Source: CAZTHM01 sp041946825
GTDB taxonomy: Bacteria > Acidobacteriota > Terriglobia > UBA7540
Reading direction: 5' to 3'
Length of the DNA: 64,000 nt
NCBI GenBank assembly: GCA_041946825.1
Contig: JBHGBD010000026.1
Coordinates: forward strand, 5,583 to 69,582
Part shown: one piece after another, positions 1 through 7,190 of the stretch
Layout: every line of letters starts with the position of its first letter
Numbering within the stretch: the stretch's first letter is position 1
The notes under the pieces: generated by a model
The model's input: only the letters and a program-made list of their open reading frames with translations
The model's database searches: none
Told to the model about the DNA's origin: nothing
Translations under genes and position numbers: made by a program

Positions 1-521
1 TGGATTCCACGCGCGAAGACGTTCGTCACCGCGTGCACGTTGGCCTGCGAAACGTATTGTAGGAGCTCCTTGTCGCTCGCCGCGCCGGCCAATCCGCTGC
101 GACCCGAGCCCGGCCCCGCCTCGCACCGTGCGTTCTGCGGCAAATCAAGCTCGGCGTCTTTCGGCTCGACCAGAACTTTGCCGCTCGCGTCCTGCATGTA
201 GAAGGGCGTGCCCTGGATGTCTGTGCGGGAGTGGACCCAGTGGCCTCCGCTGCTCTTTTCATTGCGTTTCCAGTGCTCGATGTCCACTTTGAAGAGGCAG
301 CAGGGGGTGTGCGTGACCGGGCTGGTGAGGAGGTCCGCCGCCTGGGCCGCCTGGCCGTGAATTTCAACCAGGCCCATCGGCATGCTGCGGATAGGGATTT
401 CGGGAGTGTCGGCGATGACGCGGTACTTGCGAAATTCGCGGAAGCCCTTCAAGAAGATCCAAATACCGGCGCCGAATCCGAGGGCGGAGTAGAAGTAGAG
501 CTTCCCGTCGTCATGTGCCAT
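1..521 (-). CDS. GIDE-domain membrane protein, partial (C-terminus outside window)
   Basis: The ATG at 519-521 opens a frame that stays free of stops to the left edge of the window, so the gene is cut there. The visible product begins with a hydrophobic segment followed by a GFREFRKYR motif, then a region matching the GIDE fold (motifs MGLVEIHG, SPVTHTPC, FYMQDASGKV). It closely resembles the next gene at 659-1570, so the two are tandem paralogues on one strand. GIDE is the intermembrane-facing domain of the eukaryotic E3 ligase MULAN. Bacterial versions have no RING and no assigned function. A short GTAGC-type repeat lies between the two genes. Confidence 0.72.
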   Translation of the reverse strand, partial: MAHDDGKLYFYSALGFGAGIWIFLKGFREFRKYRVIADTPEIPIRSMPMGLVEIHGQAAQAADLLTSPVTHTPCCLFKVDIEHWKRNEKSSGGHWVHSRTDIQGTPFYMQDASGKVLVEPKDAELDLPQNARCEAGPGSGRSGLAGAASDKELLQYVSQANVHAVTNVFARGI

Positions 522-614
522 GAAATGAGCCCTTGAGGAGAAAAGATCGTAGCAGAAAGCGGTGTGGGCTGTCCAGATGTGGCGCCGCGCTTCCGGGCGC
601 CAGGCCAGCCACGT

Positions 615-637
615 GCCGGGCTGAAGCCCGGGGCTAC
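615..637. repeat. Short GC-rich inverted repeat of the GTAGC family
   Basis: A compact palindrome (GGGCTGAAGCCC core followed by GGGGCTAC) sits between the two GIDE paralogues. It resembles the larger GTAGCGGCG-type repeats at 22647-22761 and 43376-43597. Confidence 0.4.
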
Positions 638-658
638 GTCGGATCACGACTCGCCCGC

Positions 659-1570
659 TCAGAACAACCCAAACTCGTTGAGCAGGATTCCCAGGCAAAC
701 CACGGAGAGCGCCGCGCCGCCAAAGATGTACTTGAAGGAAAGGCGGCGCAGATATTTCTCCACCTCTTCTTCCGTCCGCCAGGAAATGTGGAACGTCGGC
801 TCGTTTTCGCCCTTGAGGATGATGTTCCGGTCGTCCTCGTCGCGCGGGTGGGGGTTCTCCGCGCAGGTGCCCGAGATGTGATATTTCTGCCCCGGCACGA
901 CGCAGAATTCGGTCAGGCGGAACCTCCCGCTCCCCCCTCCCACTGAGAGCCGGCGGAAGAACGAGAAGGTCTTCACGACCGTGGTCTGCTGCGCGCGCCG
1001 ATCGAGGCGCATTTGGCGGCGGAGATTTTCCATTTCCACCCGCATTTCATCCCCTGTCAGGGCCTGGGGCGGACCGCTTTCCGCCGCCGGGGCAGCGGGC
1101 GCGGGCGGGGTGGCCGAAACGAAGTGCGGCACCGCCGTGCCCGCGGCCACGCGCTCGGTGTACGTGTCGCCGTAGCGTTCCACCTTGCACTGCTCTTTCA
1201 GGTCGAGTTCGGCGTTGACGGGGCGTACACGCACCTTGCCGGTGGCATCCTCAAGGTAGAAATCAATCCCGTTCACATCGGTGGCGAAATGCGACCAGCT
1301 CTCGCGCCCTTTCGAATCCTTGGTGCGCTTCTGGATCACCACGCGGTACCAGAAGCATGGCGTGTGGCTGACCGGGCTCGAGACGAGTTGCTCGCCGCGC
1401 GCCGTGCCGTAAATTTCCACCAGCCCCATTGCCATGCTGCGAATCGGGATGACGGGCGTGTCCGCCATCAGGCGGTACTTGCGGAACTCGCGGAAGCCTT
1501 TGACGAAGAGATAAATCCCCGCGCCGAATCCGATCGTCGGATAAAGTATGGAATCGCCGTCTGATGACAT
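659..1570 (-). CDS. GIDE-domain membrane protein
   Basis: The 303-residue product has an N-terminal hydrophobic segment (about residues 9-25), a GIDE-like domain (about 45-135, with SPVSHTPCFWYRV and FYLEDATGKVRV), and a charged middle with a possible coiled coil (about 175-195). A C-terminal hydrophobic stretch (about 280-300) suggests a second membrane anchor. The family link is from recognised GIDE motifs. No catalytic site is visible, so no reaction is assigned. The ATG at 1570 is the first in frame. The tandem copy at 1-521 shares the same N-terminal plan. Confidence 0.75.
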   Translation of the reverse strand: MSSDGDSILYPTIGFGAGIYLFVKGFREFRKYRLMADTPVIPIRSMAMGLVEIYGTARGEQLVSSPVSHTPCFWYRVVIQKRTKDSKGRESWSHFATDVNGIDFYLEDATGKVRVRPVNAELDLKEQCKVERYGDTYTERVAAGTAVPHFVSATPPAPAAPAAESGPPQALTGDEMRVEMENLRRQMRLDRRAQQTTVVKTFSFFRRLSVGGGSGRFRLTEFCVVPGQKYHISGTCAENPHPRDEDDRNIILKGENEPTFHISWRTEEEVEKYLRRLSFKYIFGGAALSVVCLGILLNEFGLF

Positions 1571-1680
1571 GGAGCCTTCGAACCGTGGGCGCTATCCTAC
1601 GATATGTCTTAACGAATGTCCATGGCGTCCGTGCTCGCCACGCTACCCAAGCGCGACGCTCTTCAGTATGATGAACGGCG

Positions 1681-2097
1681 GTGGAGCCCTTTCGCATTCT
1701 CGAGCACACCGCCGACATCGGTTTCGAGGCGTTCGGCGCAACACAGGAGGAAGTCTTCGCCAACGCCGCGCGGGCGCTTTTCCACATCATCGTCGAGCTC
1801 GGCTCGGTCGCCCCGCGCGAAACGGTCAGCCTGCGTGTTGAAGGCGCCGACCCGCCCAGCCTGCTCGTCAATTGGCTGAGCGAGTTGCTTTACCTTCAGG
1901 ACACCGAGGGCTGGCTGTTCAGCGAATTTGCGATAAACTCTCTCTCGGAAAAATCAATCACGGCTGCCGTGCGCGGCGAGAAGGCAAGCCCGGGACGTCA
2001 CCAGTTGAAGCTGCTCGTCAAGGCGATCACGTATCACCAACTCGTGCTCGAACCCATCGCCAACGGCTGGCGCGCGCAGGTCTATGTGGATATTTAA
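1681..2097 (+). CDS. Archease
   Basis: The 138-residue product matches archease, the small chaperone that speeds turnover of the RNA ligase RtcB. The signature EHTADIGFEAFG starts at residue 8, and the C-terminal region carries the KAITYHQL segment typical of the family's metal-binding end. Length is normal. The start is a GTG at 1681, fixed by family alignment because the recognisable fold begins a few residues later. No rtcB is present in this window, so its usual partner must lie elsewhere or be absent. Confidence 0.88.
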   Translation: MEPFRILEHTADIGFEAFGATQEEVFANAARALFHIIVELGSVAPRETVSLRVEGADPPSLLVNWLSELLYLQDTEGWLFSEFAINSLSEKSITAAVRGEKASPGRHQLKLLVKAITYHQLVLEPIANGWRAQVYVDI

Positions 2098-2099
2098 GA

Positions 2100-2222
2100 G
2101 CAGTCGAAAGTCAAAAGTTGAAGAGTCGAAGGTCGAATGAGTTGAAAGTCGAAAAGTCGAAGGTCGAATGAGTTGAAAGTCGAAGAGTTGAAGGTCGAAG
2201 AGTTGAAAGTCAAAGAGTCAAA
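2100..2222. repeat. Tandem word-like repeat (GTCGAA / GTTGAAAGTC units)
   Basis: About 120 bases consist almost entirely of imperfect 6-9 base units such as AGTCGAA and GTTGAAAGTC. The tract begins just after the archease stop and runs into the annotated N-terminus of the next gene. The units are too short and irregular to be a CRISPR. Confidence 0.85.
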
Positions 2223-3228
2223 GCTTACGAGCGATTGGGGCTTTTTCCCCCGTCTACTGCATACCGTCTACTGCCTACTGCTTTCCGCCTCCTGCCTACT
2301 GCCTCCGGCCTACTGCCTTCCGCCTGCCCGCGGGCTCTACGAAATCCGCGAAGTCAAGCCCGGCGTCTTCATCTGGGTGCCGGAGGCCATCCTCGATCAG
2401 GACGGCGATCCGCAATTCAATCGCACCGGGACGGCGGGCTTCCTCATCCTGTCGGACGGGGTCATCGTGGTGAACACCACCAACACTCCCGCGCACGCGC
2501 GCGAGCTGCTCTACGAAATCCGGCAGCGCACCGAGCTGCCCGTACGCTACGTCATCAACACCGACGCGAATCCCGACCTGATGCTGGGCAACGAAGTTTT
2601 CGTGGACCAGCAGGCCATCATCGTCTCGAGTTCGCCCGCTGCGGTAGAAATGCACCAGTACGCGCGCCAGCTCGCGCAGCGCTTGCGGGAAGACGAGAAC
2701 TGGCGGCTCCAGGCGCGCATGCGCGGCATCCACCCTACAATGCCCCGGCAGACCTTCGATCGCGACATGACAATCCGCATGGGCGGGCAGGAAATCCGGC
2801 TCTTTGCAATGCCCGCTGCCCATTCCCCCGGCAACGCCGTCGTCTACGTTCCCGCCGCAAGGGTCCTCTTCCTCGGCCATCTCTTCGAGAACGGATTCTT
2901 CCCGCGCCTCGCATCGAGCGACGTGCGCCAGTGGATTGGAACGCTCCGGCAACTCGAATCGTGGGACGCCGACATCTTCGTTCCCGCCCACGGGGCTCCG
3001 GGCGACAAGCAGCAATTGGCGGAATTTCGCGCCTTCCTCGAATGGCTGGTGACTGAAGTCGAAACGCGCATCCAGGCGGGTAAATCGTTGGCGGATATCA
3101 GGCGGGAAGTTAACCCCGGCGAGAACTTCAAATGGGGCGCGCGCGAGCTGGCCCCCCAACTGGTCGAGGAAGTTTACCGGCAGCTGGAGCAGGCCCGGCC
3201 GGCGCCTGCCGCGAGTCCAGAACCGTAG
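2173..3228 (+). CDS. MBL-fold metallo-hydrolase-like protein with degraded metal site
   Basis: The 351-residue frame has a repetitive start (residues 1-17, from the GTCGAA repeat), then a hydrophobic Cys/Leu/Tyr-rich stretch (about 28-50) that looks like a signal peptide, then a metallo-beta-lactamase-like domain. Family landmarks survive in part: AAHSPGNAV (about 216) and VPAHGAP (about 275). The first metal motif HxHxDH is replaced by NTDANPDL, and the usual Asp after FLG is His (FLGHLF). Hydrolase activity is therefore doubtful. The true start is uncertain because both the GTCGAA and CTACTGCC repeat tracts underlie the N-terminus. Confidence 0.75.
   Translation: MKVEELKVEELKVKESKLTSDWGFFPRLLHTVYCLLLSASCLLPPAYCLPPARGLYEIREVKPGVFIWVPEAILDQDGDPQFNRTGTAGFLILSDGVIVVNTTNTPAHARELLYEIRQRTELPVRYVINTDANPDLMLGNEVFVDQQAIIVSSSPAAVEMHQYARQLAQRLREDENWRLQARMRGIHPTMPRQTFDRDMTIRMGGQEIRLFAMPAAHSPGNAVVYVPAARVLFLGHLFENGFFPRLASSDVRQWIGTLRQLESWDADIFVPAHGAPGDKQQLAEFRAFLEWLVTEVETRIQAGKSLADIRREVNPGENFKWGARELAPQLVEEVYRQLEQARPAPAASPEP
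2258..2331. repeat. Tandem word-like repeat (CTACTGCC units), translated as a signal-peptide-like segment
   Basis: Imperfect units of CTACTGCC and CTTCCGCC are repeated about eight times. In the reading frame of the MBL-like gene they encode a Leu/Cys/Tyr/Ala-rich hydrophobic stretch directly before the folded domain. Confidence 0.75.
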
Positions 3229-3274
3229 GAGTGGCGGAAGGACTCGACCCGAAATCCCACCAAGGAGGAACACG

Positions 3275-3694
3275 ATGAACCGATCACGAAGGGAATTGTG
3301 CCTGATGCTGCCCGCGCTGGCGGCGGCAAAGCTTCCGGCCGCCGAACCGAAACGGCTGGCTTCGAAGGTCGCGCGCTTCGAGGACCTGCCGGTGAATTCG
3401 AGCGGTGGCAACCGCTTCCGTGGCATCCTCGAGGGTGTGACTCACGACGGTCATACGATCGAGGTCCACGCGACCGAACTCGGTCCCGGCAACATGCCGC
3501 ACCCGCCGCATCGCCACCAACATGAGGAGATGTTTCTGCTGCGCGAAGGGACGGTGGAGCTGACCGTCAACGGCAAGACCACGCGACTGGGACCCGGCGG
3601 CGTCGGCTTCATCGCCTCGAACGACGAGCACGGGATTAAGAACGTCGGTTCCACACCCGCGCAGTATTTTGTGATCGGACTGGGACGGGACTAG
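3275..3694 (+). CDS. Cupin-domain protein, probably exported
   Basis: The 139-residue product has a twin-arginine-like N-terminus (SRREL, then an Ala/Leu-rich segment to about residue 23) and one conserved cupin_2 barrel. Metal ligands are suggested by HPPHRHQHEE (about 71-80) and the later DEHGIKN histidine. A strong ribosome site (AAGGAGGA, 3262-3269) precedes the ATG at 3275. Cupins bind metals and small molecules. Neither ligand nor reaction can be read here. Confidence 0.8.
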   Translation: MNRSRRELCLMLPALAAAKLPAAEPKRLASKVARFEDLPVNSSGGNRFRGILEGVTHDGHTIEVHATELGPGNMPHPPHRHQHEEMFLLREGTVELTVNGKTTRLGPGGVGFIASNDEHGIKNVGSTPAQYFVIGLGRD

Positions 3695-3757
3695 GTTGGT
3701 CGTCCTCCTGGCGCGGGGGTGGCGTCGTGCGGCCCTCCAACCGATATCCCATGTTGC

Positions 3758-3787
3758 TTGACGTGGTGTCGGGGCTCGGGGTATCGT
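3758..3787 (+). promoter_or_regulatory. Candidate sigma-70 promoter of the rpmH operon
   Basis: TTGACG (3758-3763) and TATCGT (3782-3787) are separated by 18 bases and lie about 47 bases before the rpmH start. The -35 matches consensus at five of six bases, the -10 at four. It is the best candidate in the gap after the cupin gene. Confidence 0.4.
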
Positions 3788-3833
3788 AAACGATTGACCC
3801 AATGAACAAATTCTGTTTCGGGAGCGACGGCCT

Positions 3834-3968
3834 TTGAAACGAACCTATCAGCCCAACCGACGGCGTCGGGCCAAGACTCACGGATTTCGCGGGCGCATGG
3901 AAACTCCCGGCGGGCGCAAGGTCTTGAAACGCCGGCGGCAGAAGGGCCGCCACCGCTTGACCCCATGA
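3834..3968 (+). CDS. rpmH: 50S ribosomal protein bL34
   Basis: This 44-residue frame starts at TTG 3834 and reads as textbook bL34, including KRTYQPNRRRRAKTHGFR and TPGGRKVLKRRR. It is very basic, as expected for a large-subunit rRNA-binding protein. The stop codon at 3966-3968 overlaps the rnpA start by four bases (ATGA), so translation is probably coupled. The usual upstream neighbour dnaA is not here. Confidence 0.97.
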   Translation: MKRTYQPNRRRRAKTHGFRGRMETPGGRKVLKRRRQKGRHRLTP

Positions 3969-4348
3969 TCCCGCCAAGCGGGAACGGGCCCCGGACTTTC
4001 CCCAAGGACTCGCGCCTTCTGAACCGCAGCGACTTTCGGAAAGTTTACGACGAGGGGCAGCGCCGGAGCGCCTCACTATGCGCGGTCTTCTTCCGACCCA
4101 ACGGGCTCTCGCGGACGCGGCTGGGTATCACCACCCCGGCGCGCCTGGGCAAGGCCGTGCTGCGCAACCGCGTCAAGCGCCGCCTGCGGGAAGTCTTCCG
4201 CCTGAATCGCGCGGCGATTCCGGCGGGATGGGACATCGTCCTGAATCCGCGCGAAGCAGTGGCGAAAGTTCCGTTTGCGACTCTGACGCGCGAACTGTTG
4301 CGGCTTATTCCTACTCAGCCACCGGATCCTCCGGGGAGAAGAACCTGA
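3965..4348 (+). CDS. rnpA: Ribonuclease P protein component
   Basis: The 127-residue product carries the RNR signature in RNRVKRRLRE (about residues 62-71) and the N-terminal SRLLNRSDFRKVY motif. It is the protein cofactor that helps the RNase P RNA cleave 5' leaders from precursor tRNAs. It overlaps rpmH by four bases and ends inside the start of yidD (TGATG), giving a tight translationally coupled trio. Confidence 0.96.
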   Translation: MIPPSGNGPRTFPKDSRLLNRSDFRKVYDEGQRRSASLCAVFFRPNGLSRTRLGITTPARLGKAVLRNRVKRRLREVFRLNRAAIPAGWDIVLNPREAVAKVPFATLTRELLRLIPTQPPDPPGRRT

Positions 4349-4557
4349 TGAAATCGCTGGCGCTGGGATTGATTCGTTTCTATCAGTCCAGCCTGTCGCC
4401 GGCGCTGCCGTCGTCCTGCCGCTATTATCCTTCCTGCTCGGCCTTTGCGTACGAGGCGGTGGAGAGGTGGGGACTGCGGCAGGGAATCCTGATGGCTCTA
4501 CGGCGCCTCGCGCGCTGCCATCCCTGGGGCGGGCACGGGTACGACCCGGTTCCTTAA
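4348..4557 (+). CDS. yidD: Membrane protein insertion efficiency factor YidD
   Basis: The ATG at 4348 gives a 69-residue protein with the family motifs FYQSSLSPALPSSCRYYPSC (residues 11-30) and CHPWGGHGYDPVP at the C-terminus. The N-terminus can form an amphipathic helix at the inner membrane, where YidD assists YidC. A longer frame upstream in the same phase is noise, since the start overlaps the rnpA stop and the family is about 70 residues long. Confidence 0.95.
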   Translation: MKSLALGLIRFYQSSLSPALPSSCRYYPSCSAFAYEAVERWGLRQGILMALRRLARCHPWGGHGYDPVP

Positions 4558-4560
4558 GAG

Positions 4561-4702
4561 CAGGATTCGGGATTCAGGATTTAGGAGTCAGGACGAAAGA
4601 CCCGGAAAGTCCCGATGTTAGGCAAGGCTTCGGCGTGTTGAATCCGCTGAGCCAGGCGTCATAGAAGTTGCGCCTGAATCCTGAATCCCAAATCCTGACT
4701 CC
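4561..4702. repeat. Imperfect inverted word repeat (GGATTCAGGATT / CCTGAATCC)
   Basis: The left arm, about 4561-4593, is built from GATTCGGGATTCAGGA-like words. The right arm, about 4672-4702, is its imperfect reverse complement. The repeat fills most of the gap between yidD and yidC. It could fold into a long hairpin, though the AT-poor spacer and word structure fit a dispersed repeat better than a terminator. Confidence 0.65.
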
Positions 4703-4712
4703 TTTTTTCAAA

Positions 4713-6419
4713 ATGGACGACACCAACAAGCGAGTCCTGATAGCCTTTGCTCTCTCTTTCGTCATCCTGATCGGGTGGCGGTATGCCTTCCCCCCTCCGC
4801 CTGAGCCCGTTCCGCCCAAGAAGCCCGCGCCCACGGCGCCCGCTCAGCCTTCCGCTCCGACTCAAGCGCCCGGCAGCGCGCAGGCTGCGGGCGCAGCCGC
4901 GAAATCCGCGTTGCCACCGCCTGCCGTGACTCTCCCTGTTCAGCAGGGAACGAAGGCCGAAGAGATCGCAGTTGAAAGCGATCTCTATCGTGTGACCCTT
5001 TCGACCGAAGGCGGTGTCGTCAAAAGCTGGATCCTGAAGAAGTTCCAGGACGAGCACGGCAAGCCGCTCGACGTCGTGAACGGCCCGGCGTGCGAAAAGC
5101 TGGGCTTTCCGCTGAATTTGATGGTGGGCGACGCCGAGACAGGCAAGAAGATCAATTCCGCGCTTTTCGTCGCCTCGCCCGGCGGCTCGTTGCTTCAGGC
5201 TCCCGCCAAACTCGAGCTGGCCTTCAGCGACGGGAAGATTCAGGTCAAAAAGCGACTGGAGTTCGGCTCGGGTTATGAAGTGCGCGTGGAAGTCAGCGCC
5301 TTCGACGGCCAGCGCAATCTTCCCGTCGAGGTCGCTTGGCCAGGTGGCTTTGGAGACCAATCGCTGCTGCCGGCGGTTAAGGAATCGCTCGACCACGTTA
5401 TCCATGGGCTCTCAGAAAAGCCCGAAAGGCTGGTGCAGCATAAAATCGAAGCCGACCAGATGTTCCCCGGCCCGCAGCAGTTAATGGGCATGGATGATCG
5501 CTATTTCCTCGCCATCTTCATCCCCGACGCCCCCGACCAGGTCGCGCTGCGCGTCGGCCGGCGTACCTGGAACCCTCCCGACTGGAAGGAGAAGGAACCG
5601 CCCAAGGCGACCTTCGTCGGCCTCAGTGGGCAAGGAGCGAAACCCCTCGCCTTCCGGCTCTTCGTCGGGCCGAAAGACCTGGACGTGCTGCGCGCGGTGA
5701 GCCCTCCACTGGACCACGTGGTGGATTTCGGATGGTTCAGCTTCGTGGCCAAGCCGCTCTTTCTCGCCATGCGCTACATCCACGACCGCTGGGTTCACAA
5801 CTACGGCTGGGCCATCATCCTGCTGACGGTCATCATCACCCTGGCGATGTTCCCCCTCAAGCTGAAAAGTATCCGCTCGGCGCAGGAAATGCAGAAAATC
5901 GCTCCCATCGTCAAGGGAATCCAGGAGAAGTACAAGGAATACAAGTTCAATGACCCCCGCAAGCAGAAGATGAACCAGGAAATCATGAAGCTCTATCAGG
6001 AGCACCATATCAACCCCCTGGGCGGGTGCCTGCCCATGGTCCTGCAACTCCCGTTTCTGTACGGGTTTTACAAGGTGCTGGACCTTTCCATCGAGCTGCG
6101 CCACGCGCCGTGGTTCCTCTGGATTAAGGATCTCTCCGCGCCCGATCATATGTACATATTACCTTCTCTGATGATTGTAACAATGTTTATCCTTCAGAAG
6201 ATGACACCGGTGGCCACCGCCGACCCCGCGCAGCAGCGCATGATGATGATCATGCCGCTGATTTTTGGCATCATGTTCTTCAAATTCGCCAGCGGGCTGG
6301 TGCTTTACTGGCTCACGAGCAACGTGGTCGGGATCGCGCAGCAGGTTTTCATCAACCGCATGATGCCGGCGCCCCAGAAGCTCCCGGTGGCGCCGAAGAA
6401 GGTTAAGTCGGAAGCCTAA
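4713..6419 (+). CDS. yidC: Membrane protein insertase YidC
   Basis: Starting at ATG 4713 (MDDTNKRVLIAFALS), the product has 568 residues. It shows an N-terminal transmembrane helix (about 7-24), a Pro/Ala-rich linker, a large periplasmic beta domain (to about 345), then the conserved Oxa1 core with several membrane helices (NPLGGCLPMVLQLPFLYGFY near 445). The long periplasmic domain is the Gram-negative form. YidC inserts proteins into the inner membrane alone or with SecYEG. The frame extends 45 bases upstream into a repeat, which is unlikely to be translated. Confidence 0.96.
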   Translation: MDDTNKRVLIAFALSFVILIGWRYAFPPPPEPVPPKKPAPTAPAQPSAPTQAPGSAQAAGAAAKSALPPPAVTLPVQQGTKAEEIAVESDLYRVTLSTEGGVVKSWILKKFQDEHGKPLDVVNGPACEKLGFPLNLMVGDAETGKKINSALFVASPGGSLLQAPAKLELAFSDGKIQVKKRLEFGSGYEVRVEVSAFDGQRNLPVEVAWPGGFGDQSLLPAVKESLDHVIHGLSEKPERLVQHKIEADQMFPGPQQLMGMDDRYFLAIFIPDAPDQVALRVGRRTWNPPDWKEKEPPKATFVGLSGQGAKPLAFRLFVGPKDLDVLRAVSPPLDHVVDFGWFSFVAKPLFLAMRYIHDRWVHNYGWAIILLTVIITLAMFPLKLKSIRSAQEMQKIAPIVKGIQEKYKEYKFNDPRKQKMNQEIMKLYQEHHINPLGGCLPMVLQLPFLYGFYKVLDLSIELRHAPWFLWIKDLSAPDHMYILPSLMIVTMFILQKMTPVATADPAQQRMMMIMPLIFGIMFFKFASGLVLYWLTSNVVGIAQQVFINRMMPAPQKLPVAPKKVKSEA

Positions 6420-6425
6420 TTGACT

Positions 6426-6953
6426 ATGGACGCGCAAACTTCACCGTCACTCCAGCGGCCGCTGGAGAGTTACCTCGAGCCGATCGAATCTCTCCTCAAG
6501 GTCATGATTCGCACCGGGCACTTCGAGCTCAAGGTCGCGATCCGCAAGGCTGAAGCGGCGGAAGATGACGTGGAAGCGCACGAGTACATCGTCGAATTCT
6601 CGGGACCCGACTCCGACCTGCTGGTCGAAAAGCATGCGACGCTTCTGGACGCCCTGGAGTACGTGGTGCTGAAGGCGGTCCGGCTGGAGGAAGAGCACTT
6701 CGGCAAAATCAGCTTTGATTGCGGCGACTGGCGGCGGATGCGGGCCGAAGAGCTCAAGCTGACGGCGCGGATGGCGGCCGAGCGCGTGATCGAAACCGGT
6801 GACCCGTTCACCCTCAACCCCATGAACCCGCGCGAGCGCCGCATCGTGCATCTGGCCCTGCGCGACCAGCCGCAGGTGCTCACCGCGAGCGAGGGCTTCG
6901 GGCCGGAGCGCAAAGTCGTCATCCGGCCCGCCTCGCCGCCGCGCCGCTCCTAA
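6426..6953 (+). CDS. jag: Jag/KhpB-like KH-R3H RNA-binding protein
   Basis: The 175-residue product has a KH-like middle (about 35-105) and a C-terminal R3H domain with the signature FTLNPMNPRERRIVHLAL (about 128-145). The gene follows yidC by a few bases, its usual place. Jag proteins bind RNA and, in Firmicutes, affect cell division and envelope growth. Either TTG 6420 or ATG 6426 could start the gene; ATG is preferred. Confidence 0.87.
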   Translation: MDAQTSPSLQRPLESYLEPIESLLKVMIRTGHFELKVAIRKAEAAEDDVEAHEYIVEFSGPDSDLLVEKHATLLDALEYVVLKAVRLEEEHFGKISFDCGDWRRMRAEELKLTARMAAERVIETGDPFTLNPMNPRERRIVHLALRDQPQVLTASEGFGPERKVVIRPASPPRRS

Positions 6954-6995
6954 CCTGGACCACAGATGAAGGGGAGGAAGGATTCAGAACTTCTT

Positions 6996-7117
6996 CACAC
7001 AGAGTTCACGGAGCCCTTTATTGACAGGTCGATTGTGCCGCCTGACCACAGAGATCACGGAGAAAAGCCGGGAGCTTCTCCGTGTCCTCTGTGGATAAGC
7101 TCCGTGACCTCTGTGTT
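6996..7117. repeat. CACAGAG/CTCTGTG dispersed repeat
   Basis: Four related words occur here: CACACAGAGTTCACGGAG (6996), CCACAGAGATCACGGAGA (7045), then inverted CTCCGTGTCCTCTGTGG (7078) and CTCCGTGACCTCTGTG (7100). Together they form an imperfect inverted repeat. A second copy lies at 38050-38120. Confidence 0.75.
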
Positions 7118-7190
7118 GATTTCTTCGGCTCCATGCATTCCTCCACGAATCTCATGAAATAACCGGGCTGGCGCTATTCGAGTTTTGCTG

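Noticed and set aside
26..367. Minus-strand Arg/Ser-rich frame at the left edge
   Set aside because: It is out of phase with the GIDE-like frame that starts at 521. Its composition is typical of a shadow frame.
2100..2331. CRISPR array
   Set aside because: Units are 6-9 bases and lack unique spacers; they are simple word repeats.
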